Positions 1 to 9,516 of a stretch of DNA of 31,455 nt are shown here, one piece after another (the stretch's first letter is position 1; every line of letters begins with the position of its first letter). Location of the stretch: positions 197,935-229,389 of the forward strand of contig NW_003546249.1 in assembly GCF_000090795.2 (NCBI RefSeq), in the 5' to 3' direction. Below the pieces are notes generated by a model that saw nothing but the letters and a program-made list of their open reading frames with translations, was not told the DNA's origin and made no database searches. The DNA is from Amphimedon queenslandica (taxonomy: Eukaryota; Porifera; Demospongiae; Haplosclerida; Niphatidae). Position numbers and translations under genes: made by a program.

Positions 1-1015
1 GAATGGAAACTTAGAAATATTTTTCAGATGGTTATGAACAATATCATTTGTAAATTGAAAATTGAATCAGTGTTAGCATTTCAATTTTCAATTTTTGAAA
101 ATTAAAAATAAAAACTTAAAATCAAAATTCAATTTTTCATTTTGAAGAGTTTAAATGAAAACAGAAAAGACTGCATTATGACTTTTTTCTTTAATGCCTT
201 GTCTGTCTTTTAGGAGAAAAGATGATTGGACACAATATCCACTCACCCTGGTAAGTAAATTGAAGTATTTCTTGACTTCTTGACTTCTGAATCAGACTTA
301 GCAACACTTCTAACTGGCAATGAAGGCTCTTTATAGCCTTTGAGTTAGATGCCATGGATAGTACAAAGCCACAAGTTGATAATGATTGCACAATAGTACA
401 TATCTTCTATTACTTTTAATCCGCATACTTTAAAATTTTATAATTTTCATTTTCACAATGGATTGCTTCTTCCAAAATTATTAATTACTAAGCAAGCTTC
501 ATGACAGACTCACTGTTAGACAGATAATAGGTATCACCATACCTAATGGTTTGACTAATTCTCAAATTCAGAAAAAACTGATGAGTTGACTCGTAGGAAT
601 CAAGATTGTGTTAGCCACTTCTTTAGTTTCTACAAGGTGGAGAGCATTACGGAATGCAAACAATTTGTCTAATTCCTGTTTAGACACTTCAACATACAGC
701 ACATTCTTAATATAAGGCCTTTACAGGGGTTTATAACTTTTCCTCCTACATGACACCCACTGATACACCTCAGTATTCACAGCGTGTAGAGATGAGTCAA
801 CATGGATGAGGTTTGTATAATAGCTTTAAATAATTAATTTGCCAAAAATTTTTGAAGTACTTACAAGAAGAGAATTTTTCATTGTTTCCTGTTGATATTT
901 GGCAAATTTTAGCACCATTCCCCTTATATGGAGCTCTGCAACCTCTTTATAAATTAATTCTGAAATTGGCATGAACTGGTAAGAGGACCATTGAAAACTA
1001 AGAAGAGTGACATCT
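1..1015. other. AT-rich intergenic stretch, no gene seen
   Basis: No reading frame with a recognisable family, no tandem repeat and no terminal inverted repeat was found. The first 180 bases are rich in A/T runs with repeated TTCAATTTT-like words. A 66-codon minus frame at 191-391 shows no motif. Confidence 0.5.
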
Positions 1016-1019
1016 TTTG

Positions 1020-1262
1020 TTACTTAGCTAAAATGATGATGGCATGCATGTGAATTACAATTAATGAAGGAGTTAAAGAATAGTAACTGCTAATTATTTT
1101 AGAGCACTGCACTGCAATTGTTACATCTGCAACCATTTCATCAATTACAGTTACACATTTGTAGTGATACAAGGATATGCAACATTCACACTCTATCAAT
1201 GTGTCATGAAAGCACTCAGGCATTTGACATAACAATGTACATCAATATTAACATTAGATTCC
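1020..1262 (-). pseudogene. PHD-finger fragment, frameshifted
   Basis: On the minus strand the translation shows a Cys/His pattern typical of a PHD zinc finger: CQMPE, then about ten residues later ECECC, then LYHYKC. The spacing fits the Cys4-His-Cys3 plan that binds two zinc ions and usually reads histone H3 tails. Upstream in another frame is the run NIDVHC, which in related proteins leads directly into the first zinc-binding cysteines. The two parts are one base out of register (about 1228-1238), so the fragment is broken. In many sponge and cnidarian multi-copy genes such a finger follows a Ulp1-type cysteine protease domain, but I could not recognise the protease upstream here (1265-1755). 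The pattern is clear, but the fragment is short. It is probably a relic of a mobile-element gene and not a host gene. Confidence 0.45.
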
Positions 1263-1264
1263 TT

Positions 1265-1755
1265 TGAACATGAACGTTGAACTTTCCTTTCAGGAAAGCT
1301 ATCATTTTTTCCCTTTCAATGCAGAAACTATTGCTTTAAACTATTTAAACAACAGTCACATAATAAAATAAATACCAGCTAAGATATAAGGTAGTTAATT
1401 TTTGTGGGTCCGATATTTTGTTTTCTCCAAAAATTCAATAGAAGCTAATATTTGTGGGTACAGAAATTCGTGGCTAGCAAACTTCTTATCACTTTTATCT
1501 ACAGAACTAGCAGCTTTCTAATACATGGGTTATTGTGGAATATACAGTAACACAAAAAGACTCTGGCTCCTCCAATAGCTTCAAAATAGTAGTCAGAGCT
1601 CTGCATCGCCGGTTAATTATTATTTTTTAGTGGGTTGCAGGGGATAAAGCTTTGTGTATAAACAAGTAAATTAACAAATATTAATACCCCCTAAAAAATA
1701 CCATCCAGTCAATTTCAGAAAATCTCAGTGTGTCTTTAATATTACACCACATTAA
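1265..1755. other. Stretch without recognisable gene
   Basis: No family-level match was seen on either strand. If the PHD fragment belonged to a Ulp1-PHD gene, the protease part should lie here on the minus strand, but no conserved His or Cys motif could be picked out. Confidence 0.35.
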
Positions 1756-1760
1756 ACATA

Positions 1761-3903
1761 ATGGATACTGTTGCTGAAATCAATGATGAACAAATTCGAG
1801 ACTGGAAAGATTCATTGCTTCATAGAGTTAGTATGCAAAGTTATAATAAGGTTGTAATATAGGCTATAATATGCATGTGTACAATATTATTATAGTTCCC
1901 AGTTGCATATGAAAGTCCACAGTCACATATGTCTGATGTTGAAACACCTCAATGTTCTTGAGTAAATTCATTATGGACTGTACTACATCAAGTATTTAAC
2001 TACAACAAATTCTCCAAATGGACCAAATGAACACCTTTCATTTCCAAATCATCTCGAATCTGCTGAGAAGTCTCCCACTCATATTTTTGAAAATAAATTT
2101 TCTAATGAGACTATTAATTTCATTAATTCTCGCAACTTATAATTATAGCATTATCACTTTACCATGTGCAGTTAATGAATAGGACAGGCATGGAATGGAT
2201 ATGTCTTGGCAACAGACAACTTGGATAGGAATGTTACACTTTGACATCATTTACATCACAAAGAGCATTGGTCAAATGCTATAGCCATAAAAGATCAGTG
2301 ACTTTTCTGCTTTGGCTAATGAAGCTCCATTTCCTATTTTGATATGCAGTGACCAAATGGTTATTTGTTTAATAGCACAGATTTTAAAGAGCTTCTTTAA
2401 AATGTTTCTAAACTTGTGGAGCTTGTTTTAATTCAGCACATACCATCATTCACAACTCACTGATTTCGTTGTACATCATTTAAGTCATCAGTTCTCTTCA
2501 GAAATGTCTCGTCGTTCTCAAGTGGTTGACACATTAATATTATTTCAGTCATGTTGTCATAAAATATGTTAGATACCTTTAGATCTTATTCTAAAACACC
2601 CAGCTATGGTTTTAGATATAATAGACAGCATCACCAATATAAATGAGTGTCATTAAGTACTACTTTAGAAGACATTCCCGGTCAGCTAGAAGAGGACAGC
2701 ATCCAAATAGGCAGTTTTCATAAACTACATGGTTTTGGCGATTAGCTAACAGTAGAAAGAATGAGGTGTGCCCAATCAATCAGATTGAATTCTGAAAATG
2801 GAATTAGAAGCTTCAAGGTTTTGTTCCTGCTATATCTAATTGGCATGTGCAAGTCAGTTTATTAGGACTAAGTTTTAATAATTAAGTAGCATTTAATATT
2901 TTTATATCAATTTTGAGACAATATACATGAATTTTTAAAAGACAAATGGATGGAGGAACACTAGCACAATTCAAGAATCTTATTGATAGAACAAATGTTC
3001 GTGCTGAACCAAAACAAAATGTTAATACTGCTGTAAAATTTTTTGAAACTGTCCTTACCAGCCATCTTATTTCAGCTACTCTTAATTACTTTATAATAAA
3101 AAACATAAATGACAAGCCTCAGTCTATTTACATACAAAATATCAAAAAAGAGAAAAACATCAATGCTAAAAAGAAACAGTTTCATATTGCAATTTATATT
3201 GTCGTTCAATCTTTTATCAACATTCCATTACATAATTGAGAAGACTCAACCAGGTAAAGACCATTCATGAAGGAGATGGACCAAGACTTTTAAAAGTATG
3301 GAAAATTTTGATGCTTATGTTCCGTTTAACTGACAAGACAAAATATGCCAAAGAAGCTCTTGTCCTTGAAATACAAGTGCAACTTCAACCTGATTGTCTT
3401 CGTCACCAACTTCTGTATTCTCATTTTGTTAATGCCAGAGCAAAACATGGAAAGAGCATTCCAATTGATTTATATGTACAGCATGTATAGATTAGTTAAA
3501 ACATCAGTACACTCCCAGTCATCTAATTTGTATCCATCAGTGCACTCACACTCACCTAATTTGTATCCTACAGCAATAAAAGGAACTAGTCATAAGATGT
3601 ACTGGATCACTCATTAATGTTACCAATCCATTTGACAAAATTGGTGATTTACATTGTACAAGTAGCGCTCACTCCCAAGCAACAGCTGAAAAAGATATTA
3701 CTCGAATAATACATGAAGTGTCTAAAGTTTTAAGGACATCAGGGAGAAAGCACTCACAATTTAATTATAATGATAGCATAATCAAAACAGTAATGTCAGA
3801 TAACGATCAAATTACCAAAATGGTTACAAAACAATTAAAGAATTACTATGCTAACTACTCAGTAATTGCTATTCTGTTTGTTAATCAGTTTTTAAAGATT
3901 TAA
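1761..3903 (+). pseudogene. DUF6589-family gene, decayed
   Basis: Successive plus-strand frames give recognisable pieces of DUF6589, a domain of unknown function present in many copies in sponges, cnidarians and fungi. From about 2594 there is HPAMVLDIIDSITN. From 2731 comes the hallmark GDQLTVER, with its Gln codon now TAG (2743-2745), followed by MRCAQSIRL. At 2946-3236 are LIDRTNVRAE and LTSHLISATLNYF. At 3236-3490 is HEGDGPRLLKVWKILMLMF, leading to IPIDLYVQHV. At 3610-3903 is the C-terminal SGRKHS region. The pieces are in order but separated by frameshifts and stops, and perhaps by an intron near 2870-2940. A possible first exon starts at ATG 1761 (MDTVAEINDEQIRDW), but its link to the domain is a guess. 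The family has no assigned biochemical activity. Its copy number and company suggest a mobile-element association. The DUF6589 call is firm; the boundaries are approximate. Confidence 0.7.
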
Positions 3904-3904
3904 A

Positions 3905-4085
3905 TGACATTAAAAAATGCCAAGGAGATAGAATTTATACTACAACCACATTTTTTCATGCATGTACTACAGCAGTAACGCTTACAGCATGTACTTAAAT
4001 CACAGCCTTCAAAATCAGCAAAAAGAAATATATACACTTGCATTTGGATTTCTAGGTACAGTAATCAATCAATTCGTCTTTAATG
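3905..4085. other. Short spacer between DUF6589 and helicase relics
   Basis: The two pseudogenes converge here (plus-strand DUF6589 ends near 3903, minus-strand helicase ends near 4090). No further motif was seen. Confidence 0.4.
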
Positions 4086-4089
4086 AGCT

Positions 4090-5341
4090 CTAGGTGTATA
4101 ATATAGAACAGCAAAACAAAAGTTTCCATCTTGTCCACTTCCAGTCTCCTGAATGTATGATGCAAAATCCTTGGAAATGCCCCAATGGATGACTTGAAAA
4201 TTGATAGTTACATCCAAACCATATAAAAAGCAATTGTTCATATAACAATTTGTAGATGTCCATTAGGTACAAAAATGAATTTACAATGGCCTCCTTGACT
4301 TCTTATTGTGTGCACCTGGTGAACATTGCTACCACTCTAAACTTGAACCTTATTGATGTGGCTCCAATTGGATCAGTAAAATTTTCTCAAAAGTAACTTC
4401 TAAAAAGTGAGTAAAACTCAACACATTCTTCCAAGCATAGACAGAAAAATATTATTTTTGGAAACTGTTTTAAAAAGAGCTAGACTGTGGGCCAATAGAC
4501 ATACTAATGCCGCAATAGAATCCTTTTCTCACTATATATAGTGTCTTTTTCTTTGAAGAAGGTACATATGCAAGCAGAGGATTTCGTATTGACAGCAATT
4601 GATATATTAATTTTGATTAAGTGATGTTCTTGAAGCCTTTGCTATTTCGCCCATAAGACAAACAGTTAATGGTATGAAGCTTCCAACTTCTCCCACTCTA
4701 CTATAATGTTCTCGAAAAGTTTTACGACTAAAATATGCATGAGTGCATTTTATTACTCATTTTATGCTACAATAATTTACCATTTTAAAACGAAATGAGC
4801 TTCATCACAGCTTCATCAATAGCAACACACAAGATTTTGATAGGTCTCACTCAGCAAACATCTCTCCACTGTGGATTGTTTAAAAGTGATTCAGGACTAA
4901 TTAACGATAATTCGCTGGCACCTTTGACAATTATTTATAAAGTAAAAAATTAAAATTAAATTCTAATTAAAAACATTGCATCTTTATAGGTTTGTTTATT
5001 AAGTTGTCTTCTTGATTTTATTTTCTCTAAGTCCTGATGAATTTCCGAAACAAATTCTGCAGTAATTCCCATTTTTACAAACTTGTCTTTTGTTTGTCAT
5101 CCATGCTATTAAAGGTGATAACATAATACACAACTAATAAGTACCCTCCTTGAGCGCAATTCAATCGATCAGACTTTGGGAAATATAGCATAACACAAGG
5201 ATTTCCCAATCCTTGTGGGTAGGCAGCAAGAGACATCTCAACCTTTAAGAAAGCACTAATTGTCTCCATCTGCTTATCTCTTAAAGTAAAACCAAGTGAA
5301 GCAGCAACTTTAGTTATAATTGTAGCTTTTGTTTCAGCCAT
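4090..5341 (-). pseudogene. RecQ-like DEAH helicase, decayed
   Basis: The minus strand carries an SF2 helicase of RecQ type in several broken frames. The N-terminus starts at ATG 5339-5341 (MAETKATIITKVAASLG, then LRDKQMETISAFLK). The Walker A region (about 5197-5225) reads as GLGKSLCYAIFP only if one base is restored, so the ATP-binding loop is frameshifted. The DEAH box (about 4795-4830) carries an 11-base tandem duplication (GATGAAGCTGT) that splits the motif. Next come KTFREHYSRVGEVGSF and PLTVCLMGEIAKAS (about 4640-4745). The C-terminal RecA-like lobe is visible at 4090-4330, with VPNGHLQIVI followed by a TIAF-MG-D-like run and a degraded arginine-finger region. RecQ proteins unwind DNA 3' to 5' using ATP. 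Dispersed RecQ-like copies are common in sponge and cnidarian genomes, so this is more likely an element-borne or retro-duplicated copy than the host repair gene. Confidence 0.65.
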
Positions 5342-5344
5342 TTC

Positions 5345-5878
5345 AGAGTTAATTATAATATAATCATGAATAATAATTATTGAAAGCTTATGATTATTTA
5401 GTAGTTCTAAGTTACAAGTAAGACTCCACACCCATACATGATGCTTCCAGCACTGACTAAGTTAAACTTTTTTGCAATTACTTTGCTTTTTTAATATTTA
5501 TAAACATAAAAATTATTTTAACCGACAAGCTAAATTAAATTCTAATGCTTACCACTAGTGAATACACCTGCCTGCAAATGATGTGATTGTTCACTCATTT
5601 GACAATAAGGAGTCAATGAACTAGAAGTTGTGTTGACACATCATAATTATTACTAACGCGGTAGCATTACTAAGTAGGATTCACCCCCAAACAAAATGGC
5701 TGCCACAACTCTTGCAGCCTTGCTATACTGGGAAAACGAGCTCCTATGCTTACCACACTTTATAGAGGACTTTATCTTGACCAGAGGACTCCAATGGTAC
5801 AACTAGCATGGCTCTAGACCTTTTCCAAGTGAAAAGTCAAAAATTGGCGAACTGGCCGTTTTCTTCAGCCACCTTTTT
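5345..5878. other. Stretch without recognisable gene
   Basis: A short open frame begins at ATG 5696 in good initiation context but stops after 36 codons (TAG 5804-5806). After the stop the frame stays open into the TCA run. No family was recognised, so no gene is called. Confidence 0.35.
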
Positions 5879-5906
5879 TCATCTTCATCATCATCATCAT
5901 CATCAA
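5879..5906 (+). repeat. (CAT)n trinucleotide microsatellite
   Basis: A short near-perfect CAT/TCA run. In one plus frame it would encode a poly-serine tract, but that frame has no supported gene. Confidence 0.8.
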
Positions 5907-6825
5907 GTCCTGTCAATCCAGTTGTCGGTGTGTATCTTATGAGGTATCAGTTGGTGCTACGAGGATAATTCTTACACCTATCTACTCCAACAGTCTATGC
6001 GCAGGTCCATGTCCTATCAGATCATTCTTTAAGTAAGGAAAAAGTGATATTGTGACTGCTGGATCGAGCCATCTTAGCTGCATGCCGCCATTTTATTAAT
6101 TAAAGAATCTTACCATCTGCTCCAAAATTTGGGTGTGGTCGCGCAAGCTCAGATCTGCAGCTCTGGAAGATGCAAGTTATTTTTGACCAAGCTATGCTTG
6201 GAATCAACTTACTGCAATACTTTAGTGGAGGTTTCCAGCTAAAAGAAGGTATTGATTTTACATGCTACTGTTTTATCAAGTGTTATTTTATTTTGAAAAC
6301 AAACAATTAATCAATGTTATGACTTAGTGATATGCAATGATAATTATGAACTTGACAACAGCCTGGAAGAACAGGAATAGCAGGGAAAATGGACACTCTT
6401 AGCTCACAGATTCTTGACCAAGAACTTGTGTCAAGACTCAAGACTAGTATTAGTTTCACTTGTCATTGGTATAGTTGATATTCCTTTAGCATGTCTATTC
6501 TTAGACTAATAATAGTAGTAATAGCACCATGGGATGATAATATGAGGAGGCAATGATCTTTCCATGATAGCCACAGTAGACTAGGATAGCAGAGCATCTC
6601 AATAGATATAAAAATTAATAAATATATTACGTGATCTACAATAAAAAAATGTTTCATTTAAGGTGGTGTTGTTTATTGATTTACAGTGTCCTGACATCGT
6701 TGCAGTGCTATGAATACAATGATAATAATAAAGAAAATTATTGTTTGTGTAAAATCAACAAGTATCACAATTGCAACCAAAGAAATACTATAAATATTAT
6801 TTAAAAAATCAACACGAACAAGACC
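5907..6825. other. Stretch without recognisable gene
   Basis: No conserved frame, satellite unit or terminal repeat was seen. Open minus frames at 6463-6657 and 6673-6888 are hydrophobic because of local T-rich composition and match no family known to me. Confidence 0.4.
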
Positions 6826-7055
6826 ATAAAAAATTAAAAAAAAAACAAGATGTTGTAGGATCCAACGAAAATACGAAATGAAAATCATACTCGTGACGCA
6901 AATTCTACTCTACATTGCAAAGTGATCCGTAATTCTTACATAATAACATTAAAAGTACAATGTAGAGTAGAATTTACGTCACAAGTATGATTTTCATTTT
7001 GTATTTTCGTTGGTCGTTGGGAATCCTACTTCATCTTGTTTTTTTAATTTTTTAT
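6826..7055. mobile_element. Foldback / MITE-like element with about 92-bp arms
   Basis: The left arm (6826-6917) and right arm (6958-7055) are reverse complements at most positions and are separated by a 40-bp loop. For example, CAACGAAAATACGAAATG on the left matches CATTTTGTATTTTCGTTG on the right, and the inner ends are CTACATTG and CAATGTAG. The right arm has a short insertion (GGTCGTTGGGA). There is no coding capacity, so it looks like a foldback-type non-autonomous DNA transposon. A target duplication was not resolved because the outer ends are A/T runs. Confidence 0.7.
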
Positions 7056-7483
7056 GTTCTTTATTAACTTAAAACATAAAGTTCATTTAACTTTTTTTTC
7101 AAAGTTTCAATAGCTGACTTAAACACCTGAGGCAACTTTTAAATAACATACCATCAAGTTTGTCATGCATTATAGCTGTTGGTATGACTTTACTCGCAGT
7201 GGACGGAATGATATTGACAGCTGATTCATAAAAAGTGGCATATTTGTTTGTCTTTTGTCTCATGATGACCCAATCCTTGGGAAAATTGTGTAAATCTTTA
7301 CTACAAATGTCATAGCTAAATTGGGAAGCTATTTTTATGAGGGTGAGGTCCCAATAATGATATTCATTTGCATACCAATACCAGCACCACATTCCTGAGC
7401 GAGGACGGAAATGTTAGGTCGATCTACCAGACCCTAAACCACCCCCTCATCCGGCATAGGTCTGGGCACGAGATTAAGAGTGG
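7056..7483. other. Unique-looking stretch left of the first minisatellite block
   Basis: No gene was recognised. A 97-codon minus frame (7099-7392) shows no known motif. From about 7395 the sequence is more GC-rich (AGACCCTAAACCACCCCC...), ending at CTGGGCACGAG, and then minisatellite M begins. This may be the end of another element, but no partner terminus was found. Confidence 0.35.
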
Positions 7484-7772
7484 GGTGCCAATGAGAGCAT
7501 GGAGAAGCTGTGGCAGTGGGATCAGAAAGATGGTGTGCCAGAAAGAGCATGGAAATGGTGTGGCAGTGAGATGAGCAGTTGGTGTGGCAGAGAGCAGTGT
7601 GTTTGTGTAGCAGTGATGGCAGGGAGTTAGTTTTTGCAATGAAAGGAGGGAGATGGTGTGACAGTGAGAGCAGTGACATAATGTAGTAATGAGAGCAGAC
7701 AAATGGTGAGGCAGTAAGTGCAGAAAGATGCTGCGGCACTTAAAGCCATGAGATGGTGAGGTAGTGGGAGAG
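7484..7772 (+). repeat. Minisatellite M block 1 (25-bp unit)
   Basis: Degenerate 25-bp tandem units with the core GTGGCAGTGAGAGCAGGG run in plus orientation and stop abruptly inside the copia RT region at about 7773. The last unit is cut in mid-monomer. Its continuation in register is found on the minus strand at the other end of the inverted segment (block 25125-25445). Confidence 0.85.
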
Positions 7773-9229
7773 GAGCTGGTAGATCCTCCAAAGGACTGCA
7801 AAATTGTGAGCTGGAAGTGGGTCTTCAGACATAAATTTGGAGAAGATGGTTCTATTGAACATCATAAAGCTCGTTTAGTTGCACAAGGATATTCTCAACA
7901 TCATGGTCAGGATTACGAGGAAACATTCTCACCTGCAGTGAGATTTGAATCCGTTCGTACACTCATTGCTCTGGCAACAAAGAAGAATTTGTTGCTACAC
8001 CAGATGGCCGTAGGAACGGCGTTTCTCAATGGAAAACTTACGGAGACCATCTATATAAAACAACGAGAAGGTTTTGTGGAGAAAGGTAAAGAAACCAAAG
8101 TCTGTAAACTGAAGAAAAGTTTTTATGGCTTGAAGTAATCTCCACGTTGTTGGAAACACACTATTGATGCTCATCTGAAGAATATGACGTTTGCTCAAAC
8201 TATGAGTGATCCTTGTATATACGTGTCAACAGAAAGAGAAACCTTTATCATTGCAATCTTTGTTGACGATATCTTACTGGCCACTGAGACTGTTTGAAGA
8301 ATGAAAGAAGTGAAGAAAGAAATTGGAAGTAAATTCAAAGTCAAAGATCTGGGCGAACTTTGCTATTTTCTAGGTATGAGGATTGTTCAAAACTGAGATA
8401 ATGGAACAATCTGGATAGGACAGCCATCGTACACTCAGAATCTACTACAAGTGTTTAACATGAGTGATGCAAAGGCCACAAAAACACCTGTTAATCCTGG
8501 AGTGACGCTATGTAAGGGAACTGAAGATTCTGAGTATGTCTGTGTTGACTTCATCAATGTGCTGCAGGAAAACTCCTATATCTCTACCTGCACACATCCA
8601 AAAATTGCATTTGCTGTCTGAAGTATTGCTAGGTATACTGCTAAACCTGCAGTTGATCATTGGAAAGGTGTGAAACATATTCTCAGATATTTAGCAGGTA
8701 CCTCGGTCTGATCTACAGTAGATCTTTAATTGACGGTGTAGGATACTCTGACTCTGATTGGGGAGGAGATCTAGATGACAGAAAATCAACCTCTGGATTT
8801 GTTCTTCAAATATGTCATGGACCAGTCAGTTGGCAGAGTCGCAAACAATCATGTGTGGCTCTATCTACCTCAGAGGCTGAATACATCACCTTAACTTCTG
8901 CAGCCCAAGAAGTTGTTTCGCTACGCCAATTATTATCAGAGCTGGATCAACAATCAAAGAGAAAGATCACTATTTATGAGGACAACCAATCTGCTATTTG
9001 TCTAGCAAGAAATCCTCAGTTCCATGGGCGCAGCAAACACATTGCCATCAAGTACCACTACATTCGTGATCAAGTTAAAGATGGAACAGTTGATTTGAAA
9101 AACTGTAAAACAGAAGAGATGTTGGCAGATATATTTACTAAAGAGTTATCCGGAGAAAAGTTTGAGTTTTTGAGACAAGGAATTGGAGTTCACAAGTTCA
9201 GTAGTGAGGAATCCAGTAGTTTTCAGTGA
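7773..9229 (+). pseudogene. pol: Copia pol, 3' part: reverse transcriptase and RNase H
   Basis: This is the C-terminal half of a Ty1/copia polyprotein. RT (RVT_2 type) starts abruptly at ELVDPPKDC (about 7773). It continues through SWKWVFRHKF, KARLVAQGYSQ and the catalytic FVDD box at 8259-8270, the copia form of YVDD that holds two metal-binding aspartates. RNase H follows with SDSDWGGDLDDRKSTSG, LSTSEAEYI and YEDNQSAI, then the ADIFTK tail, and the frame stops at TGA 9227-9229. RT copies the element's RNA into DNA; RNase H removes the RNA strand. It is dead: TAG replaces Gln in the YGLKQSP motif near 8136, and more stops lie near 8297, 8395 and 8620. There is no start region here. The N-terminal part of the same protein lies inverted at 25446-27071. 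Confidence 0.93.
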
Positions 9230-9236
9230 GGAGGAG
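9225..9236 (+). promoter_or_regulatory. Copia polypurine tract
   Basis: The purine-rich run AGTGAGGAGGAG lies immediately before the TG of the 3' LTR. This is the expected position of the RNase H-resistant primer for plus-strand DNA synthesis. Confidence 0.7.
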
Positions 9237-9511
9237 TGTGGAAGATATACAGTGAAACTACTTAAATCTAATTAGTGCAATCGTAATGTATGTACATGTA
9301 GTTAATGTTTAATTGGTTATCTTAATTTGTCCGACAATTACATGTTCACAAGCACATTAAGCACATTCACTATGATTCCAGAATATTCTTATGTTACACT
9401 ATATATTGATTTGTGCAAGTCTGTCAGTTGGTTCTTTTGTGTATAATAAAGTCATTTTATTGAATATATTTGAGAAACTATCGTTAGCTATCGTACCAAA
9501 AGTACTCATCA
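9237..9511 (+). repeat. Copia 3' LTR (275 bp)
   Basis: It starts TGTGGAAGATATAC and ends GTACTCATCA, the canonical TG...CA ends. It matches the inverted copy at 27875-28176 along its length but is 27 bp shorter, mainly from indels in the U3 half near CACAAGCACATT. A TATA box (CTATATATTG, about 9400-9409) and a poly(A) signal (AATAAAG, about 9446) lie in the expected U3-then-R order. The divergence of the two LTRs argues for an old insertion. Confidence 0.92.
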
Positions 9512-9516
9512 AGAAG
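9512..9516. repeat. Copia target-site duplication, 3' side
   Basis: AGAAG follows the LTR end directly. The same five bases precede the 5' LTR on the minus strand (28177-28181, read as CTTCT on plus). AGAAG is also what satellite S has at this point in its unit. Confidence 0.85.

Noticed and set aside
5696..5806. Short plus frame beginning MAATTLAALLYWENE in good start context
   Set aside because: It stops after 36 codons; no homologous family was recognised and no splice structure is convincing.
7424..7801. 125-codon minus-strand frame
   Set aside because: It is minisatellite M read in antisense and runs over the inversion junction into antisense of copia RT.
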